Source of the DNA: Apostichopus japonicus | Taxonomy: Eukaryota; Echinodermata; Holothuroidea; Aspidochirotida; Stichopodidae | NCBI RefSeq assembly: GCF_037975245.1 | Contig: NC_092566.1 | Location: 186,001-250,000, forward strand | Direction of reading: 5' to 3' | DNA length: 64,000 nucleotides | Shown: positions 23,686 through 38,600 of the stretch, one piece after another | How the letters are laid out: every line of letters starts with the position of its first letter | Numbering within the stretch: position 1 is the stretch's first letter | Position numbers and translations under genes: made by a program | The notes under the pieces: generated by a model | Databases searched by the model: none | Told to the model about the DNA's origin: nothing | The model's input: the letters and a program-made list of their open reading frames with translations, nothing else

Positions 23686-26600
23686 CTACTCGGTGGGGTT
23701 CAAGCTACATTTACGCCGAAATTCCTGTCCCATCTCATGTATCCAAATGTTGGCAACTAAAGAAATAGAAGTAGCACAGTGATTTAGTCAATTTTGTTAT
23801 GTTAATGAGCTTGCTTAATTAAGGAGAACCAATAACACAACAGGTACATTTGCCAATGTTTATGGACTACTAACAACCATTTCTCTATTAGTATGCATAA
23901 ACATGTTCATATGTTAAAATTACTGGTATACCACTGAACTATTCTAACCAAGCCAATTAACTTTCATATCATGACCAGCTTTGTAACTGGCACAAAGTTT
24001 GTGAAGTTAAGTAACTGATCACACTTTGAGGAGTCTTGTAGTTCCTTTAAAGTGGCAGTGCTAGTTCTACTAGAGCTATTACAATTTTCAAGATATCCAC
24101 ATTTAAAACTAAGGTAAAACTGTGGAATGCATCTTTAAGGCTAAATTAATGATGACATTAGCTCCTTGGTGCTGGCCTTAATGTTAATCCCTTCTTTTAT
24201 TAATTCAAATACTTCACCAAAACATGTTCTTCAAATTTCATATGACTACCAGAGCATCCTTGGATGACATTCAACACCATTCAAATTTGTGCTGCATTCT
24301 AAGCATGTCTATTGAGGGCATAAAAGTCATGTTTCCCCACTCAATTGTGTGGTACATCTGAGAAATGTCCAGTGTGTTAGACTATTTGGTCCAATAACTG
24401 TAATTGCTTGCAAGACCTTGGTTGTTTAAAGCATCTTTCATCAAAACTTACATATAGTATACCACTATAACATCAAAATTCATTCTGTGCCCTTAGTCAC
24501 CATTTAAGTTAACCCTTACTTGTAACTGAGTCACTCAATGTCTTACCCCATTTAGACCCTGCTAAGACAGGGCAAGCAGCATGCCTAGTTTGGAAGTTCC
24601 CCTCACCATTTCTGAAGAGGTTGAACCAGAATGCTGCATCTCCCTGAGGATTCAAGTTAAAAATAGCATGTTATTTTGAATCTTGTTAATACCAAATAGG
24701 CTAACATTGCCAAAGATAAACATACTGATTGAACTCAACCTTAACTGGTCAGGAAAGTAGCTTCAAATTTCATCCAATCAGAACTTATCTGAAGTGAATT
24801 TCACATGCAACCCCATTACCATAACAATCACCATCATTCAATAATAAGTTTGCATTCGACTGAATAAACTTACCTTTGATGGTAGAATTCTTGCACCAGC
24901 TCTAGGAAATACTGTAGCACCTCCTGCTTCTGTTCCACTAAGCTGTTTTTTTATAATTACAAAATACAAACTTTACTGCAAAGATGTTACAAAAAATTTC
25001 AACAACCTTAAATACTACTATTAACAAGTTAAAGGCTATTCTAACTTTCAAAGGTTCACAGTCACATCTCTGATTTGCAGTGTTTTACAATTTACATTCC
25101 TTATTTCAGAGTTCCCAGCCTATGAAAGCATTTCATTTCTTCTAGTCAAATGGTCTGACCCTATTCATATTTTGAAAACATGTCTGTTTCTCTTGTCAAA
25201 ATGTAATTTCTTCGAAAGAGGACAAGGTATGCCATACATATGAACACTATCCCAAATGATTATATTCAGTCATTGGTTAGTTCTTCACGCTTCTTAGACC
25301 AGTCACCAGTAATATATGAAATTGAAGAAATGTCAAACAATGTGGAAAGTAAACAAGTACTTACATAGAATAACATGGTCGCTATTCGATTACCTGTTCC
25401 AAGGTTTTTAAAAGCATTCACCTCCTCTTTCTGTGACAAACAGTTTTTAACAAATATATAAATCTAATCTTCACCATATTCTTCTTCCATGTCTAGCCTT
25501 GCCGCCTTATGTCTTAACCTGTCACCTTTCTCTCTGGTAGTTTGGCTTAACAGAAGCTTATAGTTTAGGTTGAAAGAAATTACAAGGATAGTTTGAAGAT
25601 TCCATCTACTTCAATATTATGTTCTCTCTCCTTTCACTTCCCACGCATTTTAAAGCAGTAAAGCTGTTCATGATATCAATGTCCAGGTTTACCATATACA
25701 CAGCAATTGTTTTATTTGAAGCAAATACCTAAAGAGGTGCACTAGGATCGATGAAAAGAGTTGAAGGAGATCAAACTATCTTGATAGTTCTGTCCATAAA
25801 CCAAACCAGTTTGGAAAATTGGTCAAGTTGAGAGTAACAGTCAAAGGTTTGTGTACCTTTAACTTAGAGCGATCTTTAGTGTAAACAGAATTATTCATGA
25901 TTTATGCATGATTTGGCAGCACAAACATCTGCATATCACTTCCAATTGTTAGTATGGGCTGCTTACCCAGAAAGCAACAGTTCAATAACTGAACATTGGA
26001 CAAGTATCTACAACATAACAGTTCAATGATGGCCAATATGTGATAAAGATCCACCTAACACTGCGCTATAGTAATGACAATGGAAAAGCCCAGCACAATT
26101 AATGACTAACTTCACACAAAAGTTCTTTTGTATGGTCAGAACTGCATTATTGCTGAATTAAGGAATTCTTGATTCAAATTTGATGGACTAACCAGAATGA
26201 CCTAAGCAATCATTACAGAACTGTTACATTCAGCAAGCTGCCCGATGTGCAGTTGTGATCTATTGCTTATTTATTGTTCTACTTACATAGAAAAGCATTG
26301 TAGCAATTCTATTTCCAATGCCTCCTGCGTACACAGTTCTGTTCTGGAATCGAACATCATTGTTGAAAGAAGTCATAAATTAGAACCAAACAAATATTGT
26401 AAGACACACACTTACGAACATTAAACACTTTGTACTAACTTATGTCTAGTTATCTATCAATTAACATCTATATTGCTATTCCACACACCCATCTGACACC
26501 CCACCTATCCCTCCTATTGATGCTTGTTGTTTAAGACTCAGATACTAATTAAATCTGGCAAGATGGGAACATTTTCAACCAGAATGCAAAAATACATGTT

Positions 26601-29600
26601 GGTTTCGACGATGTAAGATGAGCAGTTTTCTGTGTAAATCTTACCTAATATATATTGAGGGTGTACAACATACTTGATCTTAGTAATACACTGAAAGCAG
26701 TGTGATGTGACAAACAAATTCACAAAGACACATGCTGTCCTGAAATGACCATTGACCTCAACAACAGGCTTCTTGTTCTAAATGTGATACATCAACATAC
26801 TAAATATGAAATCTGTTCTTGTTGAAATATTGTGTGAAACATAGTTTACACAATTTGACCCATGGTGAACTCAAATGACCTCCACCCACAACATTATGCT
26901 TCTTGTTCTCAATGTGGTACAATTGCATACCAAATATTCGAAATATTCTGTCCAAGCTTCCCTTGTGATATTATGGTTAGGAAGATGCGTTAGTGTAGAG
27001 AGATAAGTAAGAGGGGAGTGAAGTAATTGTTTGGTGTTTGTTGATTTCAGATGACCTTTGACCTCCACCAAAATAAAAAGGTTCTTTCACTCAATGTTAT
27101 ACACCTTCATACCAAGTATGAGATCTGCCCAATCTTCCCGTCTTGAGATATAATGTTTATAAGGTCTTCAAAATTTAACCCCTGGTGGCCCCATATGACC
27201 TTTGACACCAACCAAAAACCATAGGCTTCTTGTACTCAACGTGGTTCATATATATTAAATGAGATCTGCCTAAGCTTACTTTCTTGAGATATCATGTTTA
27301 CAAGGTTGTCACAATTTAACCAGATATGACCTTTGACCTCCATGGAAAACAATAGGCTTGTACTCAATGTGGTTCTTCTATACATCAAATAGGTCTGCCC
27401 AAGCTTCCCTTCTTGAGATATCATGTTTACAAGTTTCCAAGATTTGACCCTTGGTGACCCCAAATGACCTCACCAAAAAAACAATATGCTTCTTGTACTC
27501 ATGTGGTACTTCTACACACCACATATGAAATTGGTCTGACCTACCCTTTAGATATCGTGTTTACAAGCTGGGCGTCACAAAGGCACACACACATATAGGC
27601 CTACATACACCCATACGCCATCAAGAATGCATAGGCTACAATTATCATCGAAACCGAAAAAGTGGTATATCTGAAGAATATTATAAGTGTGAAAGCTATT
27701 TATGGTGCACCTTTAACCCTTTTTCAAAACAACACAAATAAGGATATCAACAACAGTCAGGAATAACAATCCAACACCATTACAAAGATGGGCACACCGA
27801 CTCCACACAGCCAGCACAGTTACAAAGACGGGGAAATAATCCCCTTAGCCTGCCCTGTTATAATAATCCCCACAGCCTGCACCATTATAATAATCCCCAC
27901 AGCCTGCCCTGTTATAATAATCCTCACAGCCTGCCCTGTTATAATAATCCCCACAGCCTGCACCATTATAATAATCCCCACAGCCTGCACTGTTATAATA
28001 ATCCTCACAGCCTGCACCATTATAATAATCCCCACAGCCTGCACCATTATAATAATCCCCACAGCCTGCCCTGTTATAATAATCCTCACAGCCTGCACCA
28101 TTATAATAATCCCCACAGCCTGCCCTGTTATAATAATCCTCACAGCCTGCACCATTATAATAATCCCCACAGCCTGCACCATCATAATAATCCTCACAGC
28201 CTGCACCATTATAATAATCCCCACAGCCAGCACAGTTACAAAGACGGGGGAATAATCCCCACAGCCTGCCCTGTTATAATAATCCTCACAGCCTGCCCTG
28301 TTATAATAATCCCCATAGCCTGCCCTGTTATAATAATCCCCACAGCCTGCACCATCATAATAATCCCCACAGCCTGCCCTGTTACAATAATCCCCACAGC
28401 CTGCCCTGTTATAATAATCCCCACAGCCTGCCCTGTCATAATAATCCCCACAGCTTGCCCTGTTATAATAATCCCCACAGCCTGCCCTGTTATAATAATC
28501 CCCACAGCCTGCACCATCATAGTAATCCCCACAACCTGCACCATCATAATGATCCCCACAGCCTGCACCATTATAATGATCCCCACAGTCTGCACCATTA
28601 TAATAATCCCCACAGTCTGCACCATTATAATAATCCCCACAGTCTGCACCATTACAGTCACACCTAACTCCTCAGGCAACACTGTTAAAGCATCTTGCAG
28701 CATTGTCTAACAGAAAAGTAAGAACAGGCTATTTAATTTATGAAGCAGTTTTACTACGTCAAGTTTTCTCTCAACTTAAATGGAGATTAATATTTATCTT
28801 GCTGTCACATAATAATCATGAAGTTGTGATCTGATGATGATACATAAATAGCTTTGCAATTCTCTCTGTTCCTTTCTCATTTATAATAATATTCAACAGC
28901 ATGGAATACATAGTGAAAAGTGCTTTGTGCCAAAAGCATTTTGATCTCTGACTACCTCATTTAACTACAATGCACTTCTTGTATTCAGTAAAGGGATTTA
29001 CATTCAACATATGAGATTAATCCATTTCAGATAGTTAACATAGTTTTCACTTTTGACTTGAGTTGATCTCACATGACCTTTAATCTTACTTAACACACCA
29101 TTGTTCTAATATTCAACATTAAACATATGCATGCTACTGTACATATAAAATAAATCCAAATGTCATGCAGTTTGTTGTAACCAAGCTGCACCCATGACTA
29201 ATATGGAGGCACCTTGGTATCTACGGTGGTAAATATGATTTAACCAAGCTGTACCCTGACTAATATGGGAAACTTTGGTTTTTATGGTGGTTAGTTTGTT
29301 GTAACCAAGCTGCACCCATGACTAACATGGAGGCACCTTGATTTCTATGGTGATTAATATGATTTTACCAAGCTGTACCCTGACTAATATGGGAAACCTT
29401 GGTTTTTATGGTGGTTAGTTTGTATGACCAAGACGAACCCAAGAGTAGCATGGGAAACCTTGGTTTTTATGGTGGTTACTTTGCTGTAACCAAGCTGTAC
29501 CCATGGCTAGCATGGAGGCACCTTGGTTTCTATGGTGGTTAGTTTAATGTAACCAAGCTGTACCACTGACCAGCATGGAGGCACCTTAGTTTTTATGGTG

Positions 29601-32600
29601 GTTAATTTAATGTAACCAAGCTGTACCCATGACTAGCATGGAGGCACCTTAGTCGTTATTATTTTTATGGTTGTTAGTTTGATGTAACCAAGCTGTACCC
29701 ATGGCTAGCATGGAGGCACCTTAGTTTTAATGGTGGTTAGTTTGATGTAACCAAGCTGTACCCATGACTAGCATGGGGGCACCTTAGTTTCCATGGTGGT
29801 TAGAAATGAAAGTTAATATTAGGCAGAGTTCAGATGAAGGATGATGTTATTAGCCAGTAGATCAGAGAGTTATGTGGGCATGCAAAACAAAACATATAAA
29901 GGCAATACAAGTTAAAGTGACAAGCTGTATCATTGCAAAATATGGCTGACACTGATAAATATGAAACTCATTTGTAATTTACCAGAGAGAGAGAGAGAGG
30001 TATGCTCAGATCAAGAGGCTAGGACTAGACAAGGATATCAAAAATAATAGTAAACATACATAACATTGGCAAAGGTTACAATTAGGGTATAGTACATAAA
30101 GCAGTGACACAAAGTACTCAATTAAAAAATATTGTATCCAGCACAAGGAGTCACAACATTAAAAGATATCAGATATATCACATACTGGGTATTCATATGA
30201 CTGGAATGTTTTGTTCAAATTAATTATGCTTGCTCCATATTAAAAACAGTACAGTGGAATCAACTCAGTAACTTTCACATAATCCAGATTTTTCAATGTC
30301 ATATCCTTCCTATTGCTCAGTCTTAAGCCAAGGTAGACATTAATATCCTCAGTTTGTGTATGAAAACAACTATCTGTGATAACAGGAAGCAAAGGTAACC
30401 TTGGTCTGATCTTTACTTCCTGAGTCAGGTTGAATATATGATATTTACACAAGTAAACCACAAATCAGTGTTACACCATAGGAGAATATGTCAAATAAAA
30501 CCAAGAATGTTTGATTAAAATTGATACAACTTCCTAGCAAACATAGCACTGTCAACTAGAATAACACACCTAAGTAGCAATGAACTAGGCACTGGTGAAT
30601 GGGTGTTTCATTCTCAGTGGCTTTAAATCTTGGTTACTATGTATCACTCTGTAAAAAACATATAAAGAAGCTCTTGTTAACACATTATGCAGTTTAATTA
30701 ATTCAAGTACTCACCCTAGCAAAGTCAAAATGTGGTTCATAATGGCCACCAATGCCATAGTTGACCACCTGATGAAATGAAAGCAATAACATTCATTGTA
30801 ATAACACTATCATCTGTAAATACAGCACAGTGTAATAGCACTATCCTCTGTAATACGCAGTGTAATAGCACTATGCTCTGTATCTATCATAATCAGTAAT
30901 AGCACTATCCTCTGTATCTGTAATACTCAGTGTAATAGCACTATCCTCTGTATCTGTAATACTCAATGTAATAGCACTATCCTCTGTATCTGTAACTCAG
31001 TGTAATTACACTATCCTCTGTATCTGTAATACTCAGTGTAATAGTACTTTTCTCTGTATCGTTAATTACTCAGTGTAATAGCACTATGCTCTGTAATATC
31101 ATAATCTGTGTAATAGCACTATCCTCTGTAATACTCAGTGTAATATCACTATCCTCTGTAATACGCAGTGTAATAGCACTATCCTCTGTAATACTCAATG
31201 TAATAGCACTATCCTCTGTATCTGTAATACTCAGTTTAATAGCACTATCCTCTGTATCTGTAATACTCAGTGTAATAGCACTATCCTCTGTATCTGTAAT
31301 ACTCAGTGTAATAGCACTATCCTCTGTATCTGTAATACTCAGTGTAATAGTACTTTTCTCTGTATTTCTAACACTCAGTGTAATATCACTATCCTTTGTG
31401 TCTTTAGATTGCATAGTATAGTTTGGTAAAAGTGATAATTGCCTCATTTCTTTAAGAGAGATGAAGAGTCAGACACGCAGGTCATATGCAAACCAGAGAT
31501 AAATTATAATCAAACAGCAATATCACTTCCATATAATAAGAAACATTGATCCATTTAAAGTACACAATATCAACAAACAATATCATAGGCACTACAATGT
31601 GGTCACAGAAAAGCAAATAAAATATGAAATCAGCTTAGAATATCAGATATTCTGTATCAAAATCCTACCTGCAATTCCTCTGCAGTTCTTAGGTCTAATC
31701 CTGTGTAATGAGATACCCTTTGCCTGATTCGAGCAACTATTGCATCATCATGATCTTTCAGCCAAGCACTTTTACTGATACGATAGTCTGCAAATTCAAG
31801 GTTGCCTGTCACCGAATTCTGAATTGTAGCTCTCTTTAGCTGTGGGACCATAACAAACAGACGCAAGGTCAGAGGTTACATGGGAGTGTGTAAAATGTTA
31901 AAGCTGATGAACAGATAAGAGAAGAATGCTTCTATTTTCATTTCAAGTTCATTTTATGATATGTATCTATCATAAAATAGTTGAAATTCAATAAAGATTT
32001 CTTTTTTTGCTTAAAACTACTCATCATCTTTTATTAGCATCATTTAAAGTGCACATTCATTGCACTATGCTTGCTAACCATGTTAACAAACAAACTTGAA
32101 TGAAAATGGTGCTTGCACTTGCATTATTATGGTTTTGGTCAAATTGATTAAGTTTTGCATATTTTGGTCATCTCTGGTGAACTAATTATGGTAATTTAGT
32201 TTGATCAATATGTCCAGCAATTAAACACTCTTTTCTCTTTTCTGTTCGGTTCTTTTGAAATGAAATAGGTTGAAATGAGAAGCACACACAGGATGTAAGC
32301 AGGATGTTTCTTACTTGGGAGAATGACTTTATGGATGAGTAATTTGAAGTCTTCAACAAAGCTGAAAGACTCAATTTTCCTTATTTAGCAGAAAAAAAGG
32401 AGACTTTTACTACAGAAATGCATCTTGTGAACATGATCAGTGTTTTTAGTGTTGAAAGGTAATAACAAATCTGAATTGTTATCTTCTTTAGTTTGTCTCA
32501 AACGTTAGTCTGTTTCAATCATTAAACAAGTAAGAAGCATCTTAAAGGAGGCTAGCTACAAGGATGGTTCAAGAAATTAACACGTCTGTTCATAAACTTG

Positions 32601-35600
32601 TTGCTATGATCAACCACAGCTAACAGTTGACAAAATTCGGTAATTAGGAAACAGGACACAACCTCTACAACAAATCAACCATATCATTTTTTCTGCATGA
32701 TAGTTAAGTGATACCGAAGTGGATCTTTTAACTACTGTGCAGAAAAAAAAATTAAGTCTGGCTGAAGTGTGATGGTGACTATCATTACAACATGAACATG
32801 AATGCAAGATGCTGAAAAATCACAGAGACAGGGTTAGCAGCACTCTGCAGCAGTCTCCATGACAACATGGCATGAAAGAAAAGGGAATGGAAGAAAAAGT
32901 TACATAATTGTTGTTCAGAATCTCAAACAGTAACCAAGACAACATTAACATACAATACCAACAAATCCAGCATTATATCTAGCATACAAAACTTGAGTTG
33001 TATTGTACTTAAAATACCCTACATTCATCAAAGATGCAACAAATAACACATTAAAGGTGTCATCCAAACAACCACTTATTGAAGGCAGTTTATTCTTCAA
33101 ATTTTCTAATTGTATTCACAACAAACAATACATTCATTAACTTTGATTCCAATTGATAAACAACAAGAGCCAAGGGCACTGTGGTTCCTTGCTTGGGGTA
33201 TATGACAATACACATAATATTATCATAGCAAGATTGGGCTCAAATAGTCCAAGTAATTGTGGTCCTACATGTTCCCATAAAGTAACCAACACTATAGCCA
33301 ACACTTTTGTGATCACAAAATGTGATCGGATTTTTGATCAAAAGGCACTTTTGAGATCTAAATATGGCGTCGAAAATGTAAGAAATATAAGAGACCTACA
33401 AGCGTGTCAACAGATATGATAACATTGGTGACCTCAGATGACATGACCTTTAAGTTTCAAAATGTTCCACCACCCCATTCACAACTTGTCCCAAAATATC
33501 AACCATGTCACACCTTGGCATTGAGATTTAATTGCATTAAATGTCTAAAAATTAACTTTGAACTTGTATGCATAACTTCACACACAAAGGTCACCCGGAG
33601 GTCAACCAATTGACATTTTTGATCGGTGAGACCTAATTAGAGCATGACTGTAAAAATTCAAACATTTTTTCTTTGCCCATTTTCTCCACCCAAAATACTA
33701 CTTTTTTAACATTAGCTGACCTTTGGTGACGTTGGATCACATGACCGTTAAGTTTGAAAATATTCCCCTATACCATTTGCAACTTGTCCAAAAAAATCAA
33801 CCTTTTCACACCTTGGCACTGAGAGTTATTGCATTAAATGTCTGAAAATTAACTTTGACCTCATATAACTTCGCACACGAAGGTCACACGGGGGTCAACC
33901 CATTGACATTTATGATCAGAAGGTACCTTTAACATCTGAAAATTAGTGTTTACACGGGTCCAAAAATCGGGAACCGGGTACCCGAGGGCCATTACCCGTC
34001 GGGTATCCGGGTACCCGGAAAAAAATTGTTTACCCTTGAGTATCACGATTTTCAAGAAATTACATATTGGATGCTGTAAGAAATGCATTATATTCTCTAC
34101 TGACAATGTTTCCATGTTCAAATACGTAGGTGTAAGAAGTAGCATAACTGACCTCCCTCAATAATTTTTATTTGCTTGTTTCTTTCATTAACTTGTTAAT
34201 AAATTAATTATTTAATTATAATTAGCATTACTACTAACATCGCACTGCCGCCGCTGCTTATGCTAGCTCGTGCACATCTTTTGGATCAAACCATATAAAT
34301 ATCCAATTTAGCTCTTAAACAGTTTACTACTATCTATTATGCAGGCCCAGGGTTTGCATTAGCCGCGAGATTGCGCGATTCGCGCAATTTGATCGCATTT
34401 GGAATAACGATTAGTAAAAAGCCACTTGTGATAACTATTTTTTAGTTATCCCGTCTATAATCCATAAACATCGCGTAAAATTCCTTGTCAGCCTTTCCTT
34501 CTTTGAAATAAACGAATGAATAAATAATAATTTCTTCCACATGGTAGCCTAACACCACACTAAGTCAATGAGAAATCTAGCTAAGCCTAACCATCTGTTT
34601 ATTTGCTGGAGTAGTGACGCAGTTATAAGACATCCATGGAATACTTTCGTTATTGCTGTTACGTTCGACCACATGGTTGCCTAACACCACACTAAGTCAA
34701 TGGGGGTAGTCTAGCCTAGCCATCTGTTTATTAGCTGAAATTGTGACGCAGTTATAAGATATCTATGGAAAGCTTTCGTTATTGCTGTTAACTTCGAACA
34801 CATGGTAGCCTAACAACACACTAAGTTAACAGGAAATCAGCCTAACCATCGTTTTTTTTTTTTTTTTTTTTTAAACAATCACACTTTGCGTATGATTCGG
34901 GTAATAAATTAGGAACCGGGTAGTATCTCGTCGAGCGGACCTCTTCGTTATTGCTGTTATCTTCGACCACATTGTTGCCTAACACCACACTAAGTCAATG
35001 GAAATCTGCCTAACCGTCGGTTTGCCAATTTTTTTTCCTTTTTTTTAAATCACACTTTGCTTAGGATTCGGGTAATAAATTAGGAACCGGGTAGTATCAC
35101 GTCGGGCGGGTACCCGGATAACCCGTGCAAACACTACTGAAAATAGCATCGAAACTGTAAAAATCAATACAACACGAAAAGGTCACCAGAGGTCAAATTG
35201 AGGTCAAGGGTCACCCAGATTCCGGTCGACAATTGGATTACATTTAAGCAACTCCCAATCCTAACGGACAATTTGTTCTCAAGTTATCACAAAAATACTA
35301 GTTTTTTATCATTAATTGACCTTTGGTGACCTTGTATCACATGACCGTTAAGTTTGAAAATGTTCCCCTATACCATTTGCAACTACTCCAAAAATATCAA
35401 CCTTGTCACACCTTGGAACTGGGAGTTATTGCATTAAATGTCTGAAAATTAACTTTGACCTCATATAACTTAACATACAAAGGTCACCTTGGGTCAACTT
35501 ATTGACATTTTTGATTGATGAGACCTATATAGAGCATCAAACTATACAAATTCAAATATTTTTTTCTTTGCCCATTTTCTACCCCCAAAACACTAGTTTT

Positions 35601-38600
35601 TTAACATTAACTGACCTTTGGTGACCTCGGACCACATGACCGTTCCGTTTGAAAATATTCCCCTATACCATTTGCAACCTGTCCAAAAATATCAACCATG
35701 TCACACCTTGGAACTGGGAGTTGTTGCATTAAATGTCTGAAAATTAACTTTGACCTCATATAACTTCACACACGAAGGTCACACGGGTGTCAACCAATTG
35801 ACATTTTTGATCGGAAGGTACCTTTGATATCCAAATCTAGCATCAAAACCAAACATTTTCTATTTTGCTCGTTTCCTCCCAAAATAAGCACATTTTTTCT
35901 AATGTGACCTTTGACCTTGGTTTCAGATGTAGTTTAATCTCCTGATTCCAATAAACAAAACGACAAGTCTGTACAACCATCCTCACTCCGACCGAAAAAC
36001 TTTGACCCCATATAACTTCGCACATAAAGGTCACACGGGGTCAACCTATTGACATTTATAGATCAGAAGGTACCTTTGACATCTGAAAATAGCATCGTAA
36101 CTGTAAAAATCCCCAAAAACAAGTAAAGGTCACCAGAGGTCAAATTGAGGTCACGGGTCACCCAGATGCGGGTCGACAATTGGATGACATTGAAGCAACT
36201 CCCAACCTTAACGGACATTTCGTTCTCAAGTTATCGCAAAAATTCTAGTTTTTTATCATTAGTTGACCTTTGTTGACCTTCGATCACATTACCGTTATGT
36301 TTGGAAACGATCCCTTACCCCATTCACAACTACTCCCAAAATATCAACCATGTCGGACCCTGTCAATGGGAGTTATTGCTGTTTTTAATATATTGGTTTT
36401 TGGCATTTAACTGACCTTTGGTGACCTTTGCAGGCACCAAAAACATATAGGGATCTTCCTCTTACTATGGGCTATCCACCCAACAAGTTTAATCATGATA
36501 CATCATTTCCTTATAGAGATATCGTGTACACAAGCCAAGCGTCACATACACACACACACATACACACACACACGCCAAGTGGAACGCATAGGTGCCTTGC
36601 TTTGCAAAAAGCAAGGAACCAAAAACACTCTTTTGTTAAATATTTCCACAAGAGAGACAACACTAACTCGGAAGTTGCTTTCCCAAATGGAGATAAGATC
36701 AAAAGTACAAGGGTTTCCATGATCTTGGAAACAATGAATTTCTTTAAGCATCTCAGAAAATGAAAACTCTAAAACTAATTGCAACAAATATTAAGTAATC
36801 AAGGAATTAGAAAATGAGATTACCCTTGGAGCAGCTGTTTTTTTTATATGAGCTATCTCCTTGTCATCAACTATCTCCCTGTAATAGATCAGCTTTGGGT
36901 TCGGGAAGACAACCTCTTCCTTGGCAGGCTGGAGGTACAATTGTGGTACGTTGTAGTGTTGATAGGAACATTTCAGAACACGAGCTGCCTTGGCATCTGT
37001 TAAATCCTGGAGGATTGAATTAAATTAAATATACACAATGGAAAATCTCTGCTACCTAAGTGTGTTACCTTCTACCAGTTTGTAACACCCAAGGTATAGA
37101 CTACCAAGGTATATAGACTACCAAGGAGGTAGAGAATGTGACAAATATACTGACTTTTATGGACTGCAGGCGCTTGATGACACTCAGGATTCAGAGTAGG
37201 ATTTCAAATGCCAACAACATATTTTTCTATTTTCCATACAATTTATTATTGAAAACAATTTAAAGAAACAACATTGGTCAGATTCACATTATCTAAAATG
37301 TCTTACTCATTGATGCAGAAACTGAGGAATTGAAGACATATTTCTCTCTTATTTCTAGCTGGTCTGACTGTAAAGCAGGGTGACACCCTCTCGGCTGCTA
37401 CATATCATGTATTAATGGGGAAAAAATTGTTTTAATACAGGATATCTGTCAATGATTACCTTCATGAGATCAAATTTCAGTGTTCTCAGGCAACCTCAGG
37501 CAACGCCCAAAGACCTTTACCAACCACCAAATATTATAGACTTCTTTGAATATCATGAATATATTTTCACAGTTTGACAACAAACAACCTATGACCCTAA
37601 GTCAATATCCATTATATTCCAAGCCCCAATTAATTTGAACGGCATACCGTAAGACATTCTTCTTGCTAAAACATAACAGATATATTCATCATTGCAGCCT
37701 CCATACAATGGTTAATGAAAGTTCATTAATTCCAGGTTAACCATCTACATAATGCTCCAAAACTACCAAAACAATGTACAAAGAATAATGTGCAACATAA
37801 TCACTAACATGACTGGACTTATTTTGTCTAGGTGAGCGACAACAAGGATACGCAGTTACTGTAAGTACTAAAAATTAACTTGTCAGTTTGCATCAGATGA
37901 CAGCAACATGAGATATACAACCCTTCACTAATTACGAGAAACTCATCTTTTTAGGTTGATAATTCTGATTCTTTTATCACCATGCTCCATTTGCACCGAT
38001 AAACATAAACTACTTCTTACAGAAATGTTTCAAATGTAAGGCTTTGTACTATTTTGTCAGCTAGTGATCTACTTAATGAAGGTTTAACCAACCTGTGAGT
38101 CACTCCTAAAATGTAGTGCATTTTATAACTTTCAAGGCCATGTTCTACTCAACTCACGCAAGAACAATTTATGAGGCATGATGTACTCATGTTATGTCTA
38201 AGATCAGTCAACATTCCCCAGGACCTCTGTTAACTTTTGACCTACATAAAACTCTGCAGAATTTGTTAGATCAGGTGACTATGAATAATGCAAGTCTGTC
38301 CTGCCTCCATCCTTACCTTTATTACATTGGCATCGCCTCTACAGAGGGCCTCATACATCTGTCTCTCAGAATACTCTAAGTAAGGATCACCTGTGATATC
38401 ATCTTCATCATCTTCCTCTTCTTCATAAGGTATACCATGTTGATCCCCATCTGCTGGCATATCACCAGTATCACCTCTAGCTGTCTTAGCCTCTTCCAAA
38501 TGGTACTCAAAAAAATCTTTATTATTCATTCCTCTTGCATGATTTGGATCTGGAATATCATGAGAACAACTTCATAACTTTTTCTACTTGCTTATTTATA

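Noticed and set aside
27788..28703. 155-codon frames of Ile/Thr/Cys/Pro or Val/Gly/Ile/Met repeats
   Set aside because: Direct translation of the 27-bp array in a P4HA intron on both strands; not genes.
36428..36763. 111-codon plus-strand frame
   Set aside because: Spans a CA microsatellite and the edge of a repeat cluster in a P4HA intron; no family similarity.
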